Shown: positions 1 through 11,746, counted from the stretch's first letter. The stretch is DNA of 64,000 nucleotides from an uncultured Lachnospiraceae bacterium (GCA_947177165.1 CAMWTP010000010.1:29958-93957), one strand, 5' to 3'. A program made the numbers and translations. The notes: generated by a model from the letters alone, not told the origin.

Positions 1-1
1 G

Positions 2-3000
2 ATCAGGGAGTTTACTCCCGGGGAGGCAGCCTGCATGGGAAACCTTGTAAGCGACATATCCTGTGAGGTGCTGAAAGGCATTGCAAGGGATTTGAAACAG
101 ACTGAAAAGAAGGAAAGGAGTGCTGCTTATGGAAGAAATACTGCTGACATACCACGAGGGGGAGGACGGGATGTTCTACCCGGATCTGGAACTCCCGGTG
201 GAGAAAGTGTCAATGACAAAGCTGGGGAGGTTCGCATTCCGGGCGGCGGAATATCTGAGGGAGAACCACAAAGACCGCTACAAAACGCTGGTGCGTCTGG
301 GAATGCTGGGAGAGACAATGCAGGCGCTGGAGGAGGAGGCTTACAGAATGATGGAGCTTCTGGAAAGGGATTACCTGGAAAAGAACCCGCTGCAGGATCC
401 GGAGTCCACAATGGAGATGTGGCAGCTGCGGGAACAGGCACGGATGCAGGCGGAGGAGACCGTAATGTCGGAGATCGTGATGAAGTACCACTAAGCGGGG
501 ATGCGTCAGGGGAGGATGCGTTAAATGAAAATTCAGTAATGGAAACAGTATCAGACGGGGAAAAGGGAAGCTTCAGGCAGGCTTCCTTTTTCATTGCACC
601 AGATGGCAGCGTGGGAATGCCCGAAAAAGCAGAATCTGTCCTCAACGTCCCCCGTGAGTGCATAAGACACGCACTCATGAGCGACAGCGGTTTTTCCTAT
701 GGAAAACGGAGGATTTATGAGACCTTCCATCAGACTTCCGGCACGGCGGAGCGTATCAATGTGGTAAAAAGGCTGTACGGGGAGTCCGGGCGCTCCATTG
801 AATGGAACGGGACGGCGCTGGGCTATGACACGTACTGTCCGGGAGGAATGCATTTTACATGGTCTGAAAATGGAACCGCCAGAGAGGGGTATGTAAACTG
901 GGATGCCATTATTCGGGAGCTGGACGGGCTTGTCAGGTCAGGGGAATATTACGTCCCGCCCGCAGATTTTGATCCGGATAAAGTATCTTCCCGTCTCTGG
1001 CAGGAACCGGCAGACCAGTTTTTTAATGGATGTTTCTGGCAGGCGTTTCCCAACACCGCGTTAAAGGAAGTGATGCAGCAGGATATCCCCCTGAGCGATA
1101 AAATGCAGTTTGTGGAAAGGGTGTTTACGGATAAAGGCCTTACTGTAAGGCGCATTTTTGAAAACCAGTATGGGAAGTGTGAAGTGGAACGCGACCGGGA
1201 CGGTATCACCATTGATTTCCCGGACGGAGACGGGAAAAAGTGGCGGGCATCACTGGACTGGCAGGACTGCGCCGCATACATCAGCGACATGGTTTCATGC
1301 GGCGCGTACCATACAGAATGCAGCTATGCACAGTATGAAGGAAGTGATGCGGATAAAAAGGACAAAAAACAGGCGGACGGACTAAAGAAGTACACACAGG
1401 AATTTTTTGCAGAGACACCAGAAATAAGACAGCAGCGGCGTGTGGAACTGCTCAGGCACGTACTGGAATCTGCAGGGGCCGCCGGCATAAGCGCGGCATG
1501 GAACGGGGATTTCGACAAGGCTGCCATATGGAACGAAAACGGCGAGTGGCACGGCAGGCGCGCCTATGAATATATCGTGGAAAACTGTCCCGGATTAAAA
1601 ATCTGCATCAGCAGGGAGGAGCTGGAGCAGTTCCGGCACGATGCCGCCGCAAGCCTCAACCTGAACAAGGAACGCTTCCTGTACAGGAAAAATCCTGTGG
1701 AAATACCAGACGTACCGGATAAGGATGATCTGAATGAGGAGCAGCTGTGGACCGGGAGACTGATGCGCTATTTCAGGGAAGAGCCCGGCTATACCGCGGT
1801 ACAGACACTGGTCTATGATATTTTTACCACGAACCTTGACATGAAGATAAAGGCGGATTTCCTCGCCGACATATACGGCAGGCCGCATGAAGGATTTGCC
1901 AGGCTGGAGAAAACGGAAGGGACCGGCGACAGCATCAGGAGGGACAGGGACGGCATAACTGTTTCCTATATAAAGCCGGATGGTACAACAGGGGAGCACA
2001 GGGCGGATTATGGGTACTGTGCGGCACTTGTCATGCGCATGATCGAGGAAGATGAATATCTTGGCGAAGGCATTTATGAACGCTTCCAGGAGACGCCGCA
2101 GTCCTTCATGGCGGCGGACTGGTTCATGGAGATTTATCACAAATATCAGGAAAAGATGGAGGCGGAACCAAACTTTACAGTGCTGCAGATGCCGGAAACG
2201 TGGGAAGATCCTAAAGTGTTATCGGAGACGGAAACGACCAAAAAATTTGAAACGGTGCAGTCTGATATTGCAGAAGCAGGAGAGACGGAAATAAGCCAGC
2301 CTGCAAGAACAGTATCAGGACAATCGGAGGCAGAGCCGGGACGGCCGGAGCCAGAACCAGCCGTGGAATCCTCAGCAATGCAGCCTGGCGCAGAATCAGA
2401 AAGTCCGGATTCCATGCATATAGAACCGCTTCCGCCGGAAAACCAGCCATCAGGTGAGAATTTCCATTTTGATGGTTCCGACATAAAGAAGTCAAGCCTT
2501 CCAAAGGGCGGGAAGGCTGGCCAGAAAACCAGATACCAGTGGAACGTGGAAGCTGTCAGACTTTTAAAGAAGATCGAATATGAGGAGCGTCCCGCCACAC
2601 CGAAGGAGCAGAAGATTCTTGCGCGGTACGTTGGCTGGGGCGGTATCCCGCAGGCATTTGACGGAAAAAACGAAAACTGGCAGAAAGAATATGCAGAATT
2701 AAAAGAACTTCTCTCCGACGGGGAATACAGCGATGCCAGGGATTCCGTCAACACGGCATTTTACACCGATCCCGCCATTACCGGCGCCATTCATGCAGCA
2801 CTGAAACAGTTCGGCTTCAACGGCGGCAGTATCCTGGAGCCCGCGATGGGCACCGGGAACTTTTTCGGGAGCCTGCCCGGTGAATTTTCAGACAGCAGGC
2901 TCTATGGCGTGGAAAAAGACAGTATCTCAGGCAGGATTGCGAAACTTCTCTATCCGAAAGCGGAGATCAGTATCTGCGGTTTTGAGGAGAAGCAGTATCC

Positions 3001-6000
3001 TGACAATTTTTTTGACGTGGCAGTCGGCAATGTGCCCTTTGGTGATTACAGCCTCCATGACAAAAGGTATGCAAAGCATAAATTCCGTATTCACGACTAT
3101 TTTTTTGCAAAGACACTCGACAAGGTAAGGCCGGGAGGCATTGCCGCCCTTGTCACAAGCAAGGGGACGCTCGACAAGGCAAACCCTGCGGTACGGAAAT
3201 ATCTTGCTGAGCGCGCGGAGCTCCTCGGTGCCATCAGGCTCCCAAATACTGCATTCAGGGACAGTGCAGGAACAGACGTGACAAGCGACATCCTGTTTTT
3301 TCAGAAACGGGAGAAAAAGACTGTAATAGAGCCGGACTGGGTGTATCTTGGATATATAGACGACGGGATTCCGGTCAATTCCTATTTTGTGCAGCACCCT
3401 GAAATGATGCTCGGCACAATGGAGTATGACAGCCGCATGTTTGGAAACGGGAGTAAATATACCAGCTGCGTCAACCATGACGAAAGCTTTGACCTGAAAA
3501 CGGCACTTGAAAAAGCAGTGGAAAATCTGGAAGGCCGAATCACGGATGTCATTGGGCTTGTAGACGGTGAAGAAAAGACAGCGGACATCATAGATGCCAG
3601 CCCGGATGTGAAGAATTACACCCACACCTTTGTGGACGGAAAGCTCTATTACCGCGAAAATTCAGTCATGTACCGGAAGGAAGTCCCGGCAGCCATGGAG
3701 GAGAGAATCCGCCAGCTGGACGAAATCAGAAATGTCACAAGACAGCTCATTTTCATTCAGACAAAGGGATGCAGCATGGAGGATTTAAAATTCCAGCAGG
3801 GGATACTGAATCAGAAATATGACGCTTATGTGGAGGAGTACGGACCGCTCACGGGGCAGGGGAGCATGCGCGCCTTCCGCGACGACGCGGATTACCCGCT
3901 GCTGTGTTCCCTGGAGATTGTGGACAGTGACGGAAAGGTGGGGAAGGCAGACATGTTCCATAAGCAGACAATCCGTCCCAATATTACGCCGGACAGGGTG
4001 GACACGGCGGCAGAGGCGTTAAATGTCTCTGTCTGTGAATATGGAAGTGTCAATATCCCGTTCATGCTCAGCATTTATGAACCGGATATCAGCAGAGTGT
4101 CAGAAAATATCCCGGATCGGAATGCACTTTCTCCCGAAATGGAGGCAGAGCTGAAACGCGCCGTTTTAGTGAAGGAACTGGAAGGGCTTATTTTCGCTGA
4201 TCCGGCAGAGTATGACAAAAATAATCCCTGTGCGGGGTGGAAGACGGCAGATGAATACCTGTCAGGGAATGTGAGGGCAAAACTGCGGAAGGCGAGAACC
4301 CATGCACAGGAGAACGCGGAGCTGTTTGCGCCCAATGTGGAGGCGCTTGAAAAGGTGCAGCCCAAAGACCTTGACGCGTCGGAGATCGCAGTGAGGATCG
4401 GTACGGCATGGATCGAACCGGAGGATTACGAGGCATTTATCTATGAACTGTTAAAGACACCCAGAAGGGCGCAGGCGTACCGGAGCCCGTTTAAAAGTTC
4501 CGGCATACAGGTACACTTAAACCCTTACAGCATGGACTGGTTCATTGAGAACAAGTCGATGGACAAAAAGTCGATAGCGGCGTCGGAAACATACGGGACT
4601 TCAAGACTCGACGCCTACTCCATCTTTGAGGAGACGCTCAACCTGCGCACCGTGACCGTGCGCGACAGGGTTGAGGACGCAGACGGGAAGGTATCCTATG
4701 TCATCAATAAGAACGAGACCATGCTTGCAAGGGAAAAGCAGGAGCAGATGAAGGAGGCGTTTAAGGACTGGATCTTCCGTGATCAGGAAAGGAGGCAGAA
4801 ATATGTAAAGTATTACAATGAAACCTTCAATAACATCAGGCTGCGCACGTATGATGGTTCGCACCTCACATTCCCGGGCATGAACCCGGAGATAAAGCTC
4901 CGCGACCACCAGAAAAATGCCATTGCAAGGATTCTATACGGAGGCAACACGCTCCTTGCGCACTGTGTCGGCGCGGGCAAGACCTTTACCATGATGGCGG
5001 CCTGCATGGAGCAGAAACGGCTCGGGCTTGCAAATAAAAATGCAATTGTGGTGCCAAAAGCGCTTGTCGGACAGACCGCAGGGGAGTTCATGCGTCTGTA
5101 CCCGTCAGCAAATATCCTTGTTGCCACGGAGCGTGATTTTGAAAAGGACAGGCGCAGACAGTTCATATCGCGCATTGCAACAGGGGACTATGACTGCATC
5201 ATCATGTCGCACTCGCAGTTTGAGAAGATTCCGGTCTCAAAAGAGCGCAGGGAGCGGATGCTGGACAGGCAGATTGAGGAACTTGCCAATGCGATTGAAA
5301 TGACAAAGGAACAGAACGGGCAGCGGTGGACGGTCAAGCAGATGGAAGGTCAGAAGAAAAAACTGGAGGCGCAGCTCAGGGAACTGCTGGACGAAGAGAG
5401 GAAAGACGACCTCATAAACTTTGAGGAGCTGGGCATCGACTCCGTCATGGTGGACGAGGCACATATGTTCAAAAACCTTGCCATCTTTTCTAAAATGAAC
5501 AATGTCGCAGGCATTTCCAGTTCCGGTTCACAGAAGGCAATGGACATGTTCTTCAAGTGCCAGTATATAACGGAGACCAGCGGGAACCGCGGGATTGTTT
5601 TTGCCACTGGCACGCCGGTATCAAATACGATCTGCGAGATGTACGTCATGCAGCTCTACCTGCAGAAAGACGCGCTGGAACGCATGGGGATCCGCCATTT
5701 TGACACATGGGCTGCAAACTTCGGGGAAGTGACGACGGCGCTGGAGCTCACGGTTGAGGGCAACGGCTTCCGGTTAAAGAGCAGGTTTAACAGGTTTACG
5801 AATCTGCCGGAATTAATGAACACATTTAAAGAAACGGCGGATGTCATAACCTCCGACATGATAAGCCTGCCGGTGCCCAGACTGCGCGGCGCAAAACCCA
5901 TCATCGTAAACAGTGAGCCGGGGTGGTTCGTGAAAAATGCCATGGAGGATTTTGTCGTCAGGGCGGAGCGCATCAGGAACGGACAGGTCGATCCGCAGGA

Positions 6001-7432
6001 AGACAACTTTTTAAAGATCACCCATGAAGCAAGGCTGCTCGGAACGGACGCAAGACTGCTTGAACGTGATGCACCGAATGATCCTGACAGTAAGCTGAAT
6101 AAAGTGGCGGGGAACGTAGCGGCTGAATATTTTTCAGGGAATAAAGATGGAAAAACCGGCTGCCAGCTTATTTTTTCCGACATCGGCACACCGAAGGCTT
6201 CATGGAGCCCTGACTGGGAGGAAAAGTTTAAGAACGGGGAGAGGGAGTTTGATATTTACAATTATTTAAAGACGGAGCTTGTAAAGGCAGGAATCCCGGC
6301 GGGAGAAATCGCCTTCATACACGATGCCGCGACGGATGCACAGAGGGACATTCTTTTTAAGGAAATGCGCGCGGGAAAGAAAAAAATTCTCATCGGTTCC
6401 ACCGATAAATGTGGGACAGGTGTAAATGTCCAGACACACCTGACTGCGTTACACCATGTGGACTGCCCCTGGAAACCCTCATGTATCGAACAGAGGAACG
6501 GCCGGGGCATCCGGCAGGGGAATGAAAACGCGGAAATTGCGGAGTACCGCTATGTGACAAAGGGAACCTTTGATGCATACTCGTGGGCGCTGGTGGAAAA
6601 CAAGCAGCGCTTTATCTCACAGGTCATGACGAGCAGGGCAGTCTCGCGCACCTGCGAGGATATCGACGAGGCGACGCTTTCCTACGCGGAAATCAAGGCC
6701 GTGGCTACCGGGAATCCCAGAATAAAGGAAAAGATGCAGCTTGAAAACGATGTGCAGCGCTTAAAAGTCCTAAAATCCAGCTATGACAGGCAGCACTATG
6801 CCCTCGAGGATAACATCATGATCCATTTCCCCAAAAAGATCACGGAGGCACAGGGACGGCTTACCTGTATGCGTGAGGACATCGCAGCGGCGGAGGCGGC
6901 ATTTCTGGCAGAGCCGGATTTTTCCATTACGGTAGGGAATAAAAGATACACGGAGCGTGCGGAGGGCGGCAGTGCAGTGATGGAGGCAGCCTGCGAATGT
7001 GAGAAGAAAGAGACTGTACATGCGGGAAAATACAGATGTTTTGAACTTTATCTGGAAAAGGATGCTTTCGGAAATAAAAGCATGATCCTGCGCGGAAGGA
7101 CAGACCACCGGACAGACCTGTCGTCAAGCCCTGTGGGAAACATGGTAAGGCTGGAGAATGTCGTAGAGGGCATGAAACAGACCGCAAAAGACCTAGAAAT
7201 AAGGATTGAGCAGTACCAGCGCGACATGGAGCAGTCTAAACAGGAATATGGGAAACCGTTTTCGCAGGAAGCAGAGCTGACAGAAAAGCTTGCCCGACTG
7301 AATGAGCTAAATGCGGAGCTTGATCTTGAAAACGGGGCAGTGCAGGAGATTCCGGCAGAGATACCTACGCCAGAAAACGACAGGGCAGCGGAATCCGGGG
7401 TAAGATCTGGAATAAAGCAGCGGGGAAGATAG
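2..7432 (+). CDS. Giant N6-adenine methylase / SNF2-type helicase fusion, 5' end outside window
   Basis: This reading frame is open to the window edge, so the 2476 residues seen are a C-terminal part and the ATG at 35 is probably internal. A Gly/Asn/Asp-rich disordered linker (about residues 50-165) is followed by repeated modules of roughly 120 residues (about 215-720). An N6-methylase domain comes next, with an EPAMGTG SAM-binding motif near 946 and an NVPFG catalytic motif near 1010. An SNF2/DEAD-type helicase then shows a GAGKT Walker A near 1657, a DEAH box near 1818 and a QRNGRG motif VI near 2164. The tail is coiled-coil-like. Proteins of this architecture are core genes of clostridial integrative conjugative elements and are thought to protect or process transferred DNA. 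The role here is inferred from the family. tnpV lies within the linker in another frame. Confidence 0.93.
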   Translation: MREFTPGEAACMGNLVSDISCEVLKGIARDLKQTEKKERSAAYGRNTADIPRGGGRDVLPGSGTPGGESVNDKAGEVRIPGGGISEGEPQRPLQNAGASGNAGRDNAGAGGGGLQNDGASGKGLPGKEPAAGSGVHNGDVAAAGTGTDAGGGDRNVGDRDEVPLSGDASGEDALNENSVMETVSDGEKGSFRQASFFIAPDGSVGMPEKAESVLNVPRECIRHALMSDSGFSYGKRRIYETFHQTSGTAERINVVKRLYGESGRSIEWNGTALGYDTYCPGGMHFTWSENGTAREGYVNWDAIIRELDGLVRSGEYYVPPADFDPDKVSSRLWQEPADQFFNGCFWQAFPNTALKEVMQQDIPLSDKMQFVERVFTDKGLTVRRIFENQYGKCEVERDRDGITIDFPDGDGKKWRASLDWQDCAAYISDMVSCGAYHTECSYAQYEGSDADKKDKKQADGLKKYTQEFFAETPEIRQQRRVELLRHVLESAGAAGISAAWNGDFDKAAIWNENGEWHGRRAYEYIVENCPGLKICISREELEQFRHDAAASLNLNKERFLYRKNPVEIPDVPDKDDLNEEQLWTGRLMRYFREEPGYTAVQTLVYDIFTTNLDMKIKADFLADIYGRPHEGFARLEKTEGTGDSIRRDRDGITVSYIKPDGTTGEHRADYGYCAALVMRMIEEDEYLGEGIYERFQETPQSFMAADWFMEIYHKYQEKMEAEPNFTVLQMPETWEDPKVLSETETTKKFETVQSDIAEAGETEISQPARTVSGQSEAEPGRPEPEPAVESSAMQPGAESESPDSMHIEPLPPENQPSGENFHFDGSDIKKSSLPKGGKAGQKTRYQWNVEAVRLLKKIEYEERPATPKEQKILARYVGWGGIPQAFDGKNENWQKEYAELKELLSDGEYSDARDSVNTAFYTDPAITGAIHAALKQFGFNGGSILEPAMGTGNFFGSLPGEFSDSRLYGVEKDSISGRIAKLLYPKAEISICGFEEKQYPDNFFDVAVGNVPFGDYSLHDKRYAKHKFRIHDYFFAKTLDKVRPGGIAALVTSKGTLDKANPAVRKYLAERAELLGAIRLPNTAFRDSAGTDVTSDILFFQKREKKTVIEPDWVYLGYIDDGIPVNSYFVQHPEMMLGTMEYDSRMFGNGSKYTSCVNHDESFDLKTALEKAVENLEGRITDVIGLVDGEEKTADIIDASPDVKNYTHTFVDGKLYYRENSVMYRKEVPAAMEERIRQLDEIRNVTRQLIFIQTKGCSMEDLKFQQGILNQKYDAYVEEYGPLTGQGSMRAFRDDADYPLLCSLEIVDSDGKVGKADMFHKQTIRPNITPDRVDTAAEALNVSVCEYGSVNIPFMLSIYEPDISRVSENIPDRNALSPEMEAELKRAVLVKELEGLIFADPAEYDKNNPCAGWKTADEYLSGNVRAKLRKARTHAQENAELFAPNVEALEKVQPKDLDASEIAVRIGTAWIEPEDYEAFIYELLKTPRRAQAYRSPFKSSGIQVHLNPYSMDWFIENKSMDKKSIAASETYGTSRLDAYSIFEETLNLRTVTVRDRVEDADGKVSYVINKNETMLAREKQEQMKEAFKDWIFRDQERRQKYVKYYNETFNNIRLRTYDGSHLTFPGMNPEIKLRDHQKNAIARILYGGNTLLAHCVGAGKTFTMMAACMEQKRLGLANKNAIVVPKALVGQTAGEFMRLYPSANILVATERDFEKDRRRQFISRIATGDYDCIIMSHSQFEKIPVSKERRERMLDRQIEELANAIEMTKEQNGQRWTVKQMEGQKKKLEAQLRELLDEERKDDLINFEELGIDSVMVDEAHMFKNLAIFSKMNNVAGISSSGSQKAMDMFFKCQYITETSGNRGIVFATGTPVSNTICEMYVMQLYLQKDALERMGIRHFDTWAANFGEVTTALELTVEGNGFRLKSRFNRFTNLPELMNTFKETADVITSDMISLPVPRLRGAKPIIVNSEPGWFVKNAMEDFVVRAERIRNGQVDPQEDNFLKITHEARLLGTDARLLERDAPNDPDSKLNKVAGNVAAEYFSGNKDGKTGCQLIFSDIGTPKASWSPDWEEKFKNGEREFDIYNYLKTELVKAGIPAGEIAFIHDAATDAQRDILFKEMRAGKKKILIGSTDKCGTGVNVQTHLTALHHVDCPWKPSCIEQRNGRGIRQGNENAEIAEYRYVTKGTFDAYSWALVENKQRFISQVMTSRAVSRTCEDIDEATLSYAEIKAVATGNPRIKEKMQLENDVQRLKVLKSSYDRQHYALEDNIMIHFPKKITEAQGRLTCMREDIAAAEAAFLAEPDFSITVGNKRYTERAEGGSAVMEAACECEKKETVHAGKYRCFELYLEKDAFGNKSMILRGRTDHRTDLSSSPVGNMVRLENVVEGMKQTAKDLEIRIEQYQRDMEQSKQEYGKPFSQEAELTEKLARLNELNAELDLENGAVQEIPAEIPTPENDRAAESGVRSGIKQRGR
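129..494 (+). CDS. tnpV: TnpV-like transposon protein, nested out of frame in the methylase-helicase gene
   Basis: A 121-residue protein resembles TnpV of Tn4451-type mobilisable elements: an N-terminal [18 protein letters not shown] segment, then a KLGRFAF...[10 protein letters not shown] block, then a conserved helical C-terminus ending in [14 protein letters not shown]. It lies wholly inside the giant methylase-helicase gene but in a different forward frame, over that protein's disordered linker. I chose ATG 129 because AGGAAAGGAG at 109-118 is correctly spaced for it; a GTG at 120 lies too close. TnpV function is unknown. Both frames look real: one reads as a folded family member, the other as low-complexity linker. 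Confidence 0.8.
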   Translation: MEEILLTYHEGEDGMFYPDLELPVEKVSMTKLGRFAFRAAEYLRENHKDRYKTLVRLGMLGETMQALEEEAYRMMELLERDYLEKNPLQDPESTMEMWQLREQARMQAEETVMSEIVMKYH

Positions 7433-7589
7433 AAGGACACAAATTTTAAAGCATAATTAAGCTGTAACGCTTTTTGCCAGGTATAACGAAATCTGAAACA
7501 CATTCATTTTTAAATGCAATTCATATTAATTATTTTCAGGATGGGCAGTCCGAGGGAAAACAGAACTGCCCGCCAGAAGGGAGAACAGG

Positions 7590-8477
7590 ATGGAAATGAC
7601 AGCAGATACACAGCTCACAAACGACCAGCAGGTGATGGAGCTGATTAAGTTATTAAACCAGAACAATTTAAAGGCAGCCGCCAACAATATATTTGAGATG
7701 ACGGCGTATGTTGACGTCATGGAGAAAAAAATGGACTCCGTGATCCAGGAGCTTGCGTCTGTAAAAGACCAGCTTCACAGAATGGAGGAGCGTAACGCAG
7801 AAAAAGGTCTGAAACAGGCAGTCCAGAGGGCAGTAGATAAACTGGGACAGTGTTATCATGCCGTGAAAGAAAAGATTTCAGGGGTAAAATCAGACATTAA
7901 GCAAAAGGCAGGAGAAATCGCGGCGGCGTTTAGGCAGAAAGGGAAAGAAGCCTTAAACAAGGCAGCGGAATTTCTCGGGATTAAGAAAAAACTGCAGGAT
8001 ATCAGGCAGAACGTGCAGAAGACCATAACAGAAGTGGATAAGACAATCGTAAAGATAGACGCCTTCGGCATAGGCATGAGGGAAGCAGGACAGAAAATCG
8101 CCAACGCCTTCCGTGCCCTTGTTGATAAGCCTGAAAAAGAATACGGGGAAAAGAACTTTTCTAAGACAGGACTGGTTAAGAAACCATTTGAGGCAAAAAG
8201 AAAGCTACTGTCCGGCATTTTAAAGTTCACCGACGCAGCCATAGAAAAAACAGAACAGCTTGCCGCAGATGTGAGACAGTATCAGGTGCATAAGGCAGGA
8301 CAGGAGAAGGAAAAACGTACAAAAGTGGAAACAGTATTCCCAAATTCATCTGCGGTGGAATCCGGATATCAGTATGGTGCAGATGCATTTGAAATGTCTG
8401 TAAATAATAATGCAGGAACAGTGATGGATTATAGGAAAAGAGCGGGAAATAATTTGACAACTGCAAAAAGCAGATAG
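7590..8477 (+). CDS. DUF6674-like integrative-element protein
   Basis: The 295-residue protein opens with a short acidic start, then an LLNQNNLKAAANNIFEMTAYV segment and a Met/Lys-rich coiled-coil region (about residues 40-75). The rest is a long amphipathic helical stretch rich in Lys and Ala. The opening pattern matches proteins I know as the DUF6674 family, which accompany conjugative-element genes in Lachnospiraceae. No enzymatic motif or membrane segment is visible. An AGAAGGGAG ribosome binding site precedes ATG 7590. It follows the methylase-helicase after 157 bases with no gene between, so it probably belongs to the same element module. Function is unknown. Confidence 0.75.
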   Translation: MEMTADTQLTNDQQVMELIKLLNQNNLKAAANNIFEMTAYVDVMEKKMDSVIQELASVKDQLHRMEERNAEKGLKQAVQRAVDKLGQCYHAVKEKISGVKSDIKQKAGEIAAAFRQKGKEALNKAAEFLGIKKKLQDIRQNVQKTITEVDKTIVKIDAFGIGMREAGQKIANAFRALVDKPEKEYGEKNFSKTGLVKKPFEAKRKLLSGILKFTDAAIEKTEQLAADVRQYQVHKAGQEKEKRTKVETVFPNSSAVESGYQYGADAFEMSVNNNAGTVMDYRKRAGNNLTTAKSR

Positions 8478-8696
8478 AGGGTATCGGAGTGCAGGAGAGA
8501 AACGTAATGCGAAGCTGTATCTCGTGGAAGAGGATGTGAAATTCGGGTTCACACCGAAGGCGGCAAAGGAGTATATTCGGCGCAAAATCATGGAAGATGA
8601 TACAGGGGCATCTAGAAATGGAACATAGATATGACAGAGTGATCGAGAAGTATGAAAGTCTTGCATCTGATGCTGTATATAGTAATATGACCGTTC
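8478..8696 (+). pseudogene. Degraded coding tail between the element core and the sugar locus
   Basis: Just after the DUF6674-like stop, an open stretch in another frame (8476-8628) reads as a plausible protein C-terminus containing KLYLVEEDVKFGFTPKAAKEY, but it has no start or ribosome binding site. A 38-residue reading frame overlaps its end (8618-8734) and runs into the 3' end of the LacI gene. I recognise neither. The position, at the switch from element core genes to carbohydrate genes, suggests a remnant of a gene cut by cargo insertion. Confidence 0.3.
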
Positions 8697-9722
8697 TTAC
8701 GAAGTGGAAGAAGCAAGCACTGAAAATCGTCTGATCATTCTGGTTGAAATCTCGACCTTCGACGGATGGACAACTTTTGTGCCAATCTGCTCGATCAAAA
8801 GCTTTGCGGCAGTTGCACCAAGATAATGGCGTGGTACGTCCATCGTGGTGAGCGATGGCTCAATGATTCGGCTCTCGGAGATATTGTCAAATCCGATGAC
8901 TGAGATGTCCTCCGGAATCTTGTAACCATGGAGCATCAGGGCTTTCATCGCACCGATGGCAATGATGTCGTTGTCTGCAAAATAGCATCTGGCAAGCGTG
9001 TCATTTCTATCGATGATTTCGAGCATATCTGCCATGGCGGCTTCAATGGAGGGGGACAGTTTATGGATGATGGAACGGGATGGAGACATTCCGTTCTCCT
9101 TTACTGCCCGGAAATATCCTTCCTGTCTCTGTACAAAGTTTGGGATGGAATAACTGGACTGCAGATAGCCGGGCTGGTGCCGGGTTGTGCTGATCAGGTA
9201 ATCTGTTGCGAGATAAGCCCCCTGGGAATTGTTGATGAGGACACTGGTGCAGTCAAGGGAGTCAAAATATGTGTCCAGGAGAACCATCGGATATCCCAGC
9301 GAAAGGAACTGGCGGCATACCTCCTGGCGCATTTCCGTCCCGACAAGAATGATGCCTGCACAGTCGGAAATGCGCAGGTCAGATAAGCAGTCAGCAAGAA
9401 TATCCGCCTTCTCATAAAACTGCATCATCTTTACTGCAAAGTGTTCTTTCTGGCATTCGCTTTTCACCCCATCATACAGCTCATTAAAAATAGGGGAATA
9501 GGACAGGATGGCATTGTGTGTTTTGTAGAAAAGGATATAGATCGATCCATTGTGTCCACGGCTGTCCTTAATCCTAGTAAAGTCATATCCGAGCTCTTCC
9601 GCTGCTTTCAGGATTTTTGCGCGCGTTTCAGTACTGACACCAGCTTTGTTGTTTAGTGCCATAGAGACAGCAGTTGCAGATATGCCCAGTTTTTGGGCTA
9701 ATTCTTTTGCAGTGACGGACAT
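8697..9722 (-). CDS. LacI-family transcriptional regulator
   Basis: The 341-residue protein has a typical LacI N-terminal helix-turn-helix (VTAKELAQKLGISATAVSMAL, residues 3-23) with the hinge helix to about residue 55. A periplasmic-binding-protein-like sugar sensor domain follows and ends with the conserved VIGFDNISES and SLTTMDVPR segments. AAGGAGGG lies 6 bases before its ATG. It is divergent from the small reading frame at 9909 and the GH140-like hydrolase gene, so it most likely controls them in response to a sugar. A palindrome in the shared intergenic region (9814-9848) is the best operator candidate. The ligand is unknown. Confidence 0.93.
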   Translation of the reverse strand: MSVTAKELAQKLGISATAVSMALNNKAGVSTETRAKILKAAEELGYDFTRIKDSRGHNGSIYILFYKTHNAILSYSPIFNELYDGVKSECQKEHFAVKMMQFYEKADILADCLSDLRISDCAGIILVGTEMRQEVCRQFLSLGYPMVLLDTYFDSLDCTSVLINNSQGAYLATDYLISTTRHQPGYLQSSYSIPNFVQRQEGYFRAVKENGMSPSRSIIHKLSPSIEAAMADMLEIIDRNDTLARCYFADNDIIAIGAMKALMLHGYKIPEDISVIGFDNISESRIIEPSLTTMDVPRHYLGATAAKLLIEQIGTKVVHPSKVEISTRMIRRFSVLASSTS

Positions 9723-9813
9723 GCTGGAACCCTCCTTATTATTTAAGTTTCATTCTCTGCTCATGACATCAATTTCTAATTTCATGATATCCTACAAATC
9801 AAAAGTTATCAAT

Positions 9814-9877
9814 AATAAAGTGAAAAATGAAGCAAACTTCACTTTATTTTGAATTGCAATAAAGTTTTTCCTATAAT
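9814..9877 (+). promoter_or_regulatory. Palindromic operator candidate and sigma-A-type promoter upstream of 9909/10108
   Basis: A perfect 11-base inverted repeat, AATAAAGTGAA (9814-9824) and TTCACTTTATT (9838-9848), abuts a good promoter with -35 TTGAAT (9849-9854), 17-base spacing and -10 TATAAT (9872-9877). The palindrome sits directly against the -35 box, where a bound regulator would compete with or recruit polymerase. The arms are 13 bases apart, wider than a classical LacI operator, so the protein that binds is uncertain. Confidence 0.6.
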
Positions 9878-9908
9878 AAAGTATTTGTATCTGATTGGAT
9901 GAGGAAAC

Positions 9909-10055
9909 ATGGCGGGTATGAAACTTGGCTTGTGGGATGAGGAAATATTTGATACGATAAAATGGAATCATGTCTTGCCCGGGATGGCGGAAGATACGCG
10001 CAGACAGAAGTATGACGGATATCAAAAAGCAGTCGTCATGATCAAAACTGTGTAA
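9909..10055 (+). CDS. Short reading frame of unknown function (48 residues)
   Basis: A 48-codon frame starts at ATG 9909 behind GAGGAA and about 25 bases downstream of the TATAAT promoter, so it is probably translated first on the GH140-like transcript. The product is soluble, Trp-containing and mildly charged, with no signal or membrane segment. I do not recognise it. It could be a leader peptide, a genuine small protein, or the N-terminal scrap of a lost enzyme gene. It is separated from the next gene by 52 bases. Confidence 0.4.
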   Translation: MAGMKLGLWDEEIFDTIKWNHVLPGMAEDTRRQKYDGYQKAVVMIKTV

Positions 10056-10107
10056 AAAAGTTAAACCGGCATCAGACCGGGAAGCAACAGTAATGTGGAG
10101 GTACAGA

Positions 10108-11631
10108 ATGAGACAGTATGAATGTTATGAATTAAGATTAAACGGCCCAGCACCTGATGACTTTGTCAGGGCAGATGTGCAGGGAAGTTTTGAAATGAAC
10201 GGAAAAGAGATAACAGTAAAGGGGTTTTATGCAGGAGACAGTACATATATCGTGCGCTATCTGCCGATGGAGTCGGGTGTGTGCAGGTACCGCATAACCG
10301 GAGTGGTCGAGACGGAGGGGGAGATTACCTGTGAACCAGCCGCTGACGGAATCCATGGCATGGTGCGCGCGAGGGATATGCATTTCCAGTACGAGGACGG
10401 CACTTATTTTTATCCGTTCGGCACGACAGTTTATGCACTGATGCACCAGGAGGATGTACTTGTGGAGGAGACGATGGAGAGTCTGAAGGCGGCTCCCTTT
10501 AATAAAGTGCGTTTCTGTGTATTTCCTAAGCACTATGATTTTAATCACAATGAACCACCAGTCTATGCTTTTGAGAAGAAGGAGGACGGCAGCGGATGGG
10601 ATGTGACACGTCCCTGCTTTGCCTTTTGGGAAAGGCTTGAGAGGATTCTGGTACAGATGGGGAAGATGGGCATACAGGCGGATCTGATCCTGTTCCATCC
10701 TTATGACCGGTGGGGATTTGCCACGATGCCGCAGGAGGATAACCTGGTCTATCTGGATTATCTGATGCGCCGTCTTGCCGCGTTTCCGAATGTGTGGTGG
10801 AGTCTTGCAAACGAGTATGACCTTTGCGGGGCAAAGTCGGTGAAGGACTGGGAAGAGATCGAGGAGTATGTAGCGGAACAGGATGCGCATCATCATCTGT
10901 TGTCATGTCATAACTGTTTCAAAAACTGGGATTTTACCCGTCCGAATGTGACGCATGCAAGTATCCAGTCCAAGGTGCTGAATAAAGTTTCCGAGTGGCG
11001 CAGGCAGTACAACAAGCCGGTCGTGATCGATGAGTGCTGCTATGAGGGAAATATCCAGCATATATGGGGCAGCATCTCGGGAAAAGAAATGGCAAACCGT
11101 TTCTGGCGTGTGGTTACGATGGGTGGATACTGCACGCACGGGGAGACTTTTCTGGATCCGGATCAGGAGATACTCTGGTGGAGCAGGGGCGGCAGGTTAA
11201 AAGGAGAGAGTCCGGCGCGTATTGCCTTTCTGCGCAAAATTGTGGAGGAGCTTCCAGGTCCGCTCGAACCGGCGGAGAACTGGATCGTGAAGATACTCCA
11301 CATATCGCCGGAGGAGAAAGAACAACTGCGGCAACAGGCGGATCCTTTTGTGAAGGCGATGCTGCAGATGGACAGTGGGGAACTGGCAGATTTCACTTCC
11401 AGTGAGTTTGTGTATCAGGGGCACTGCGGGGAGGACGCCTATCTGACTTTCTATGATCTGCGCACTTGTGCGGAGGATGTACTGGAACTTCCAGAGTCAC
11501 ACAAATACAGAGTGGAGTTGATTGACACATGGAATATGACCAGGACAGTGCTGCTGGAAAATGCGAGCGGCAGGACAAAGCTGTCGCTTTCGGGCAGGGA
11601 GGGAATGGCTGTTCTGGCAGTTAGAAAATAG
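10108..11631 (+). CDS. GH140-like (DUF5060/DUF4038/DUF5605) glycoside hydrolase
   Basis: A 507-residue cytoplasmic protein. Residues 1-90 form a beta-rich DUF5060-like domain, followed by a DUF4038-type TIM barrel and a beta C-terminal domain of the DUF5605 kind. Likely catalytic acids are the Glu in SLANEYD (general acid/base position after strand 4) and the Glu in VIDECCYEG (nucleophile position). Relatives include apiosidases (GH140) and other plant cell-wall side-chain enzymes; the exact sugar cannot be told from sequence. ATG 10108 is preferred over ATG 10093 because TGGAGG lies between them, correctly spaced for 10108. It is probably controlled by the divergent LacI protein. Confidence 0.8.
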   Translation: MRQYECYELRLNGPAPDDFVRADVQGSFEMNGKEITVKGFYAGDSTYIVRYLPMESGVCRYRITGVVETEGEITCEPAADGIHGMVRARDMHFQYEDGTYFYPFGTTVYALMHQEDVLVEETMESLKAAPFNKVRFCVFPKHYDFNHNEPPVYAFEKKEDGSGWDVTRPCFAFWERLERILVQMGKMGIQADLILFHPYDRWGFATMPQEDNLVYLDYLMRRLAAFPNVWWSLANEYDLCGAKSVKDWEEIEEYVAEQDAHHHLLSCHNCFKNWDFTRPNVTHASIQSKVLNKVSEWRRQYNKPVVIDECCYEGNIQHIWGSISGKEMANRFWRVVTMGGYCTHGETFLDPDQEILWWSRGGRLKGESPARIAFLRKIVEELPGPLEPAENWIVKILHISPEEKEQLRQQADPFVKAMLQMDSGELADFTSSEFVYQGHCGEDAYLTFYDLRTCAEDVLELPESHKYRVELIDTWNMTRTVLLENASGRTKLSLSGREGMAVLAVRK

Positions 11632-11746
11632 CTGTTTTGCCAGTCCTGGATCGAACAGCAGTCAAAGAAATTGCGGAGTGATTACGCGGCTATAGGGACT
11701 GCAGATGGGTGACTGCTTTGTGTGTTCGCCAGGTGCATATAAGAAT

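Noticed and set aside
127..678. Pro/Ser-rich minus-strand frame opposite the linker and tnpV
   Set aside because: Its composition is the complement of the Gly-rich linker, and there is no ribosome site or family similarity.
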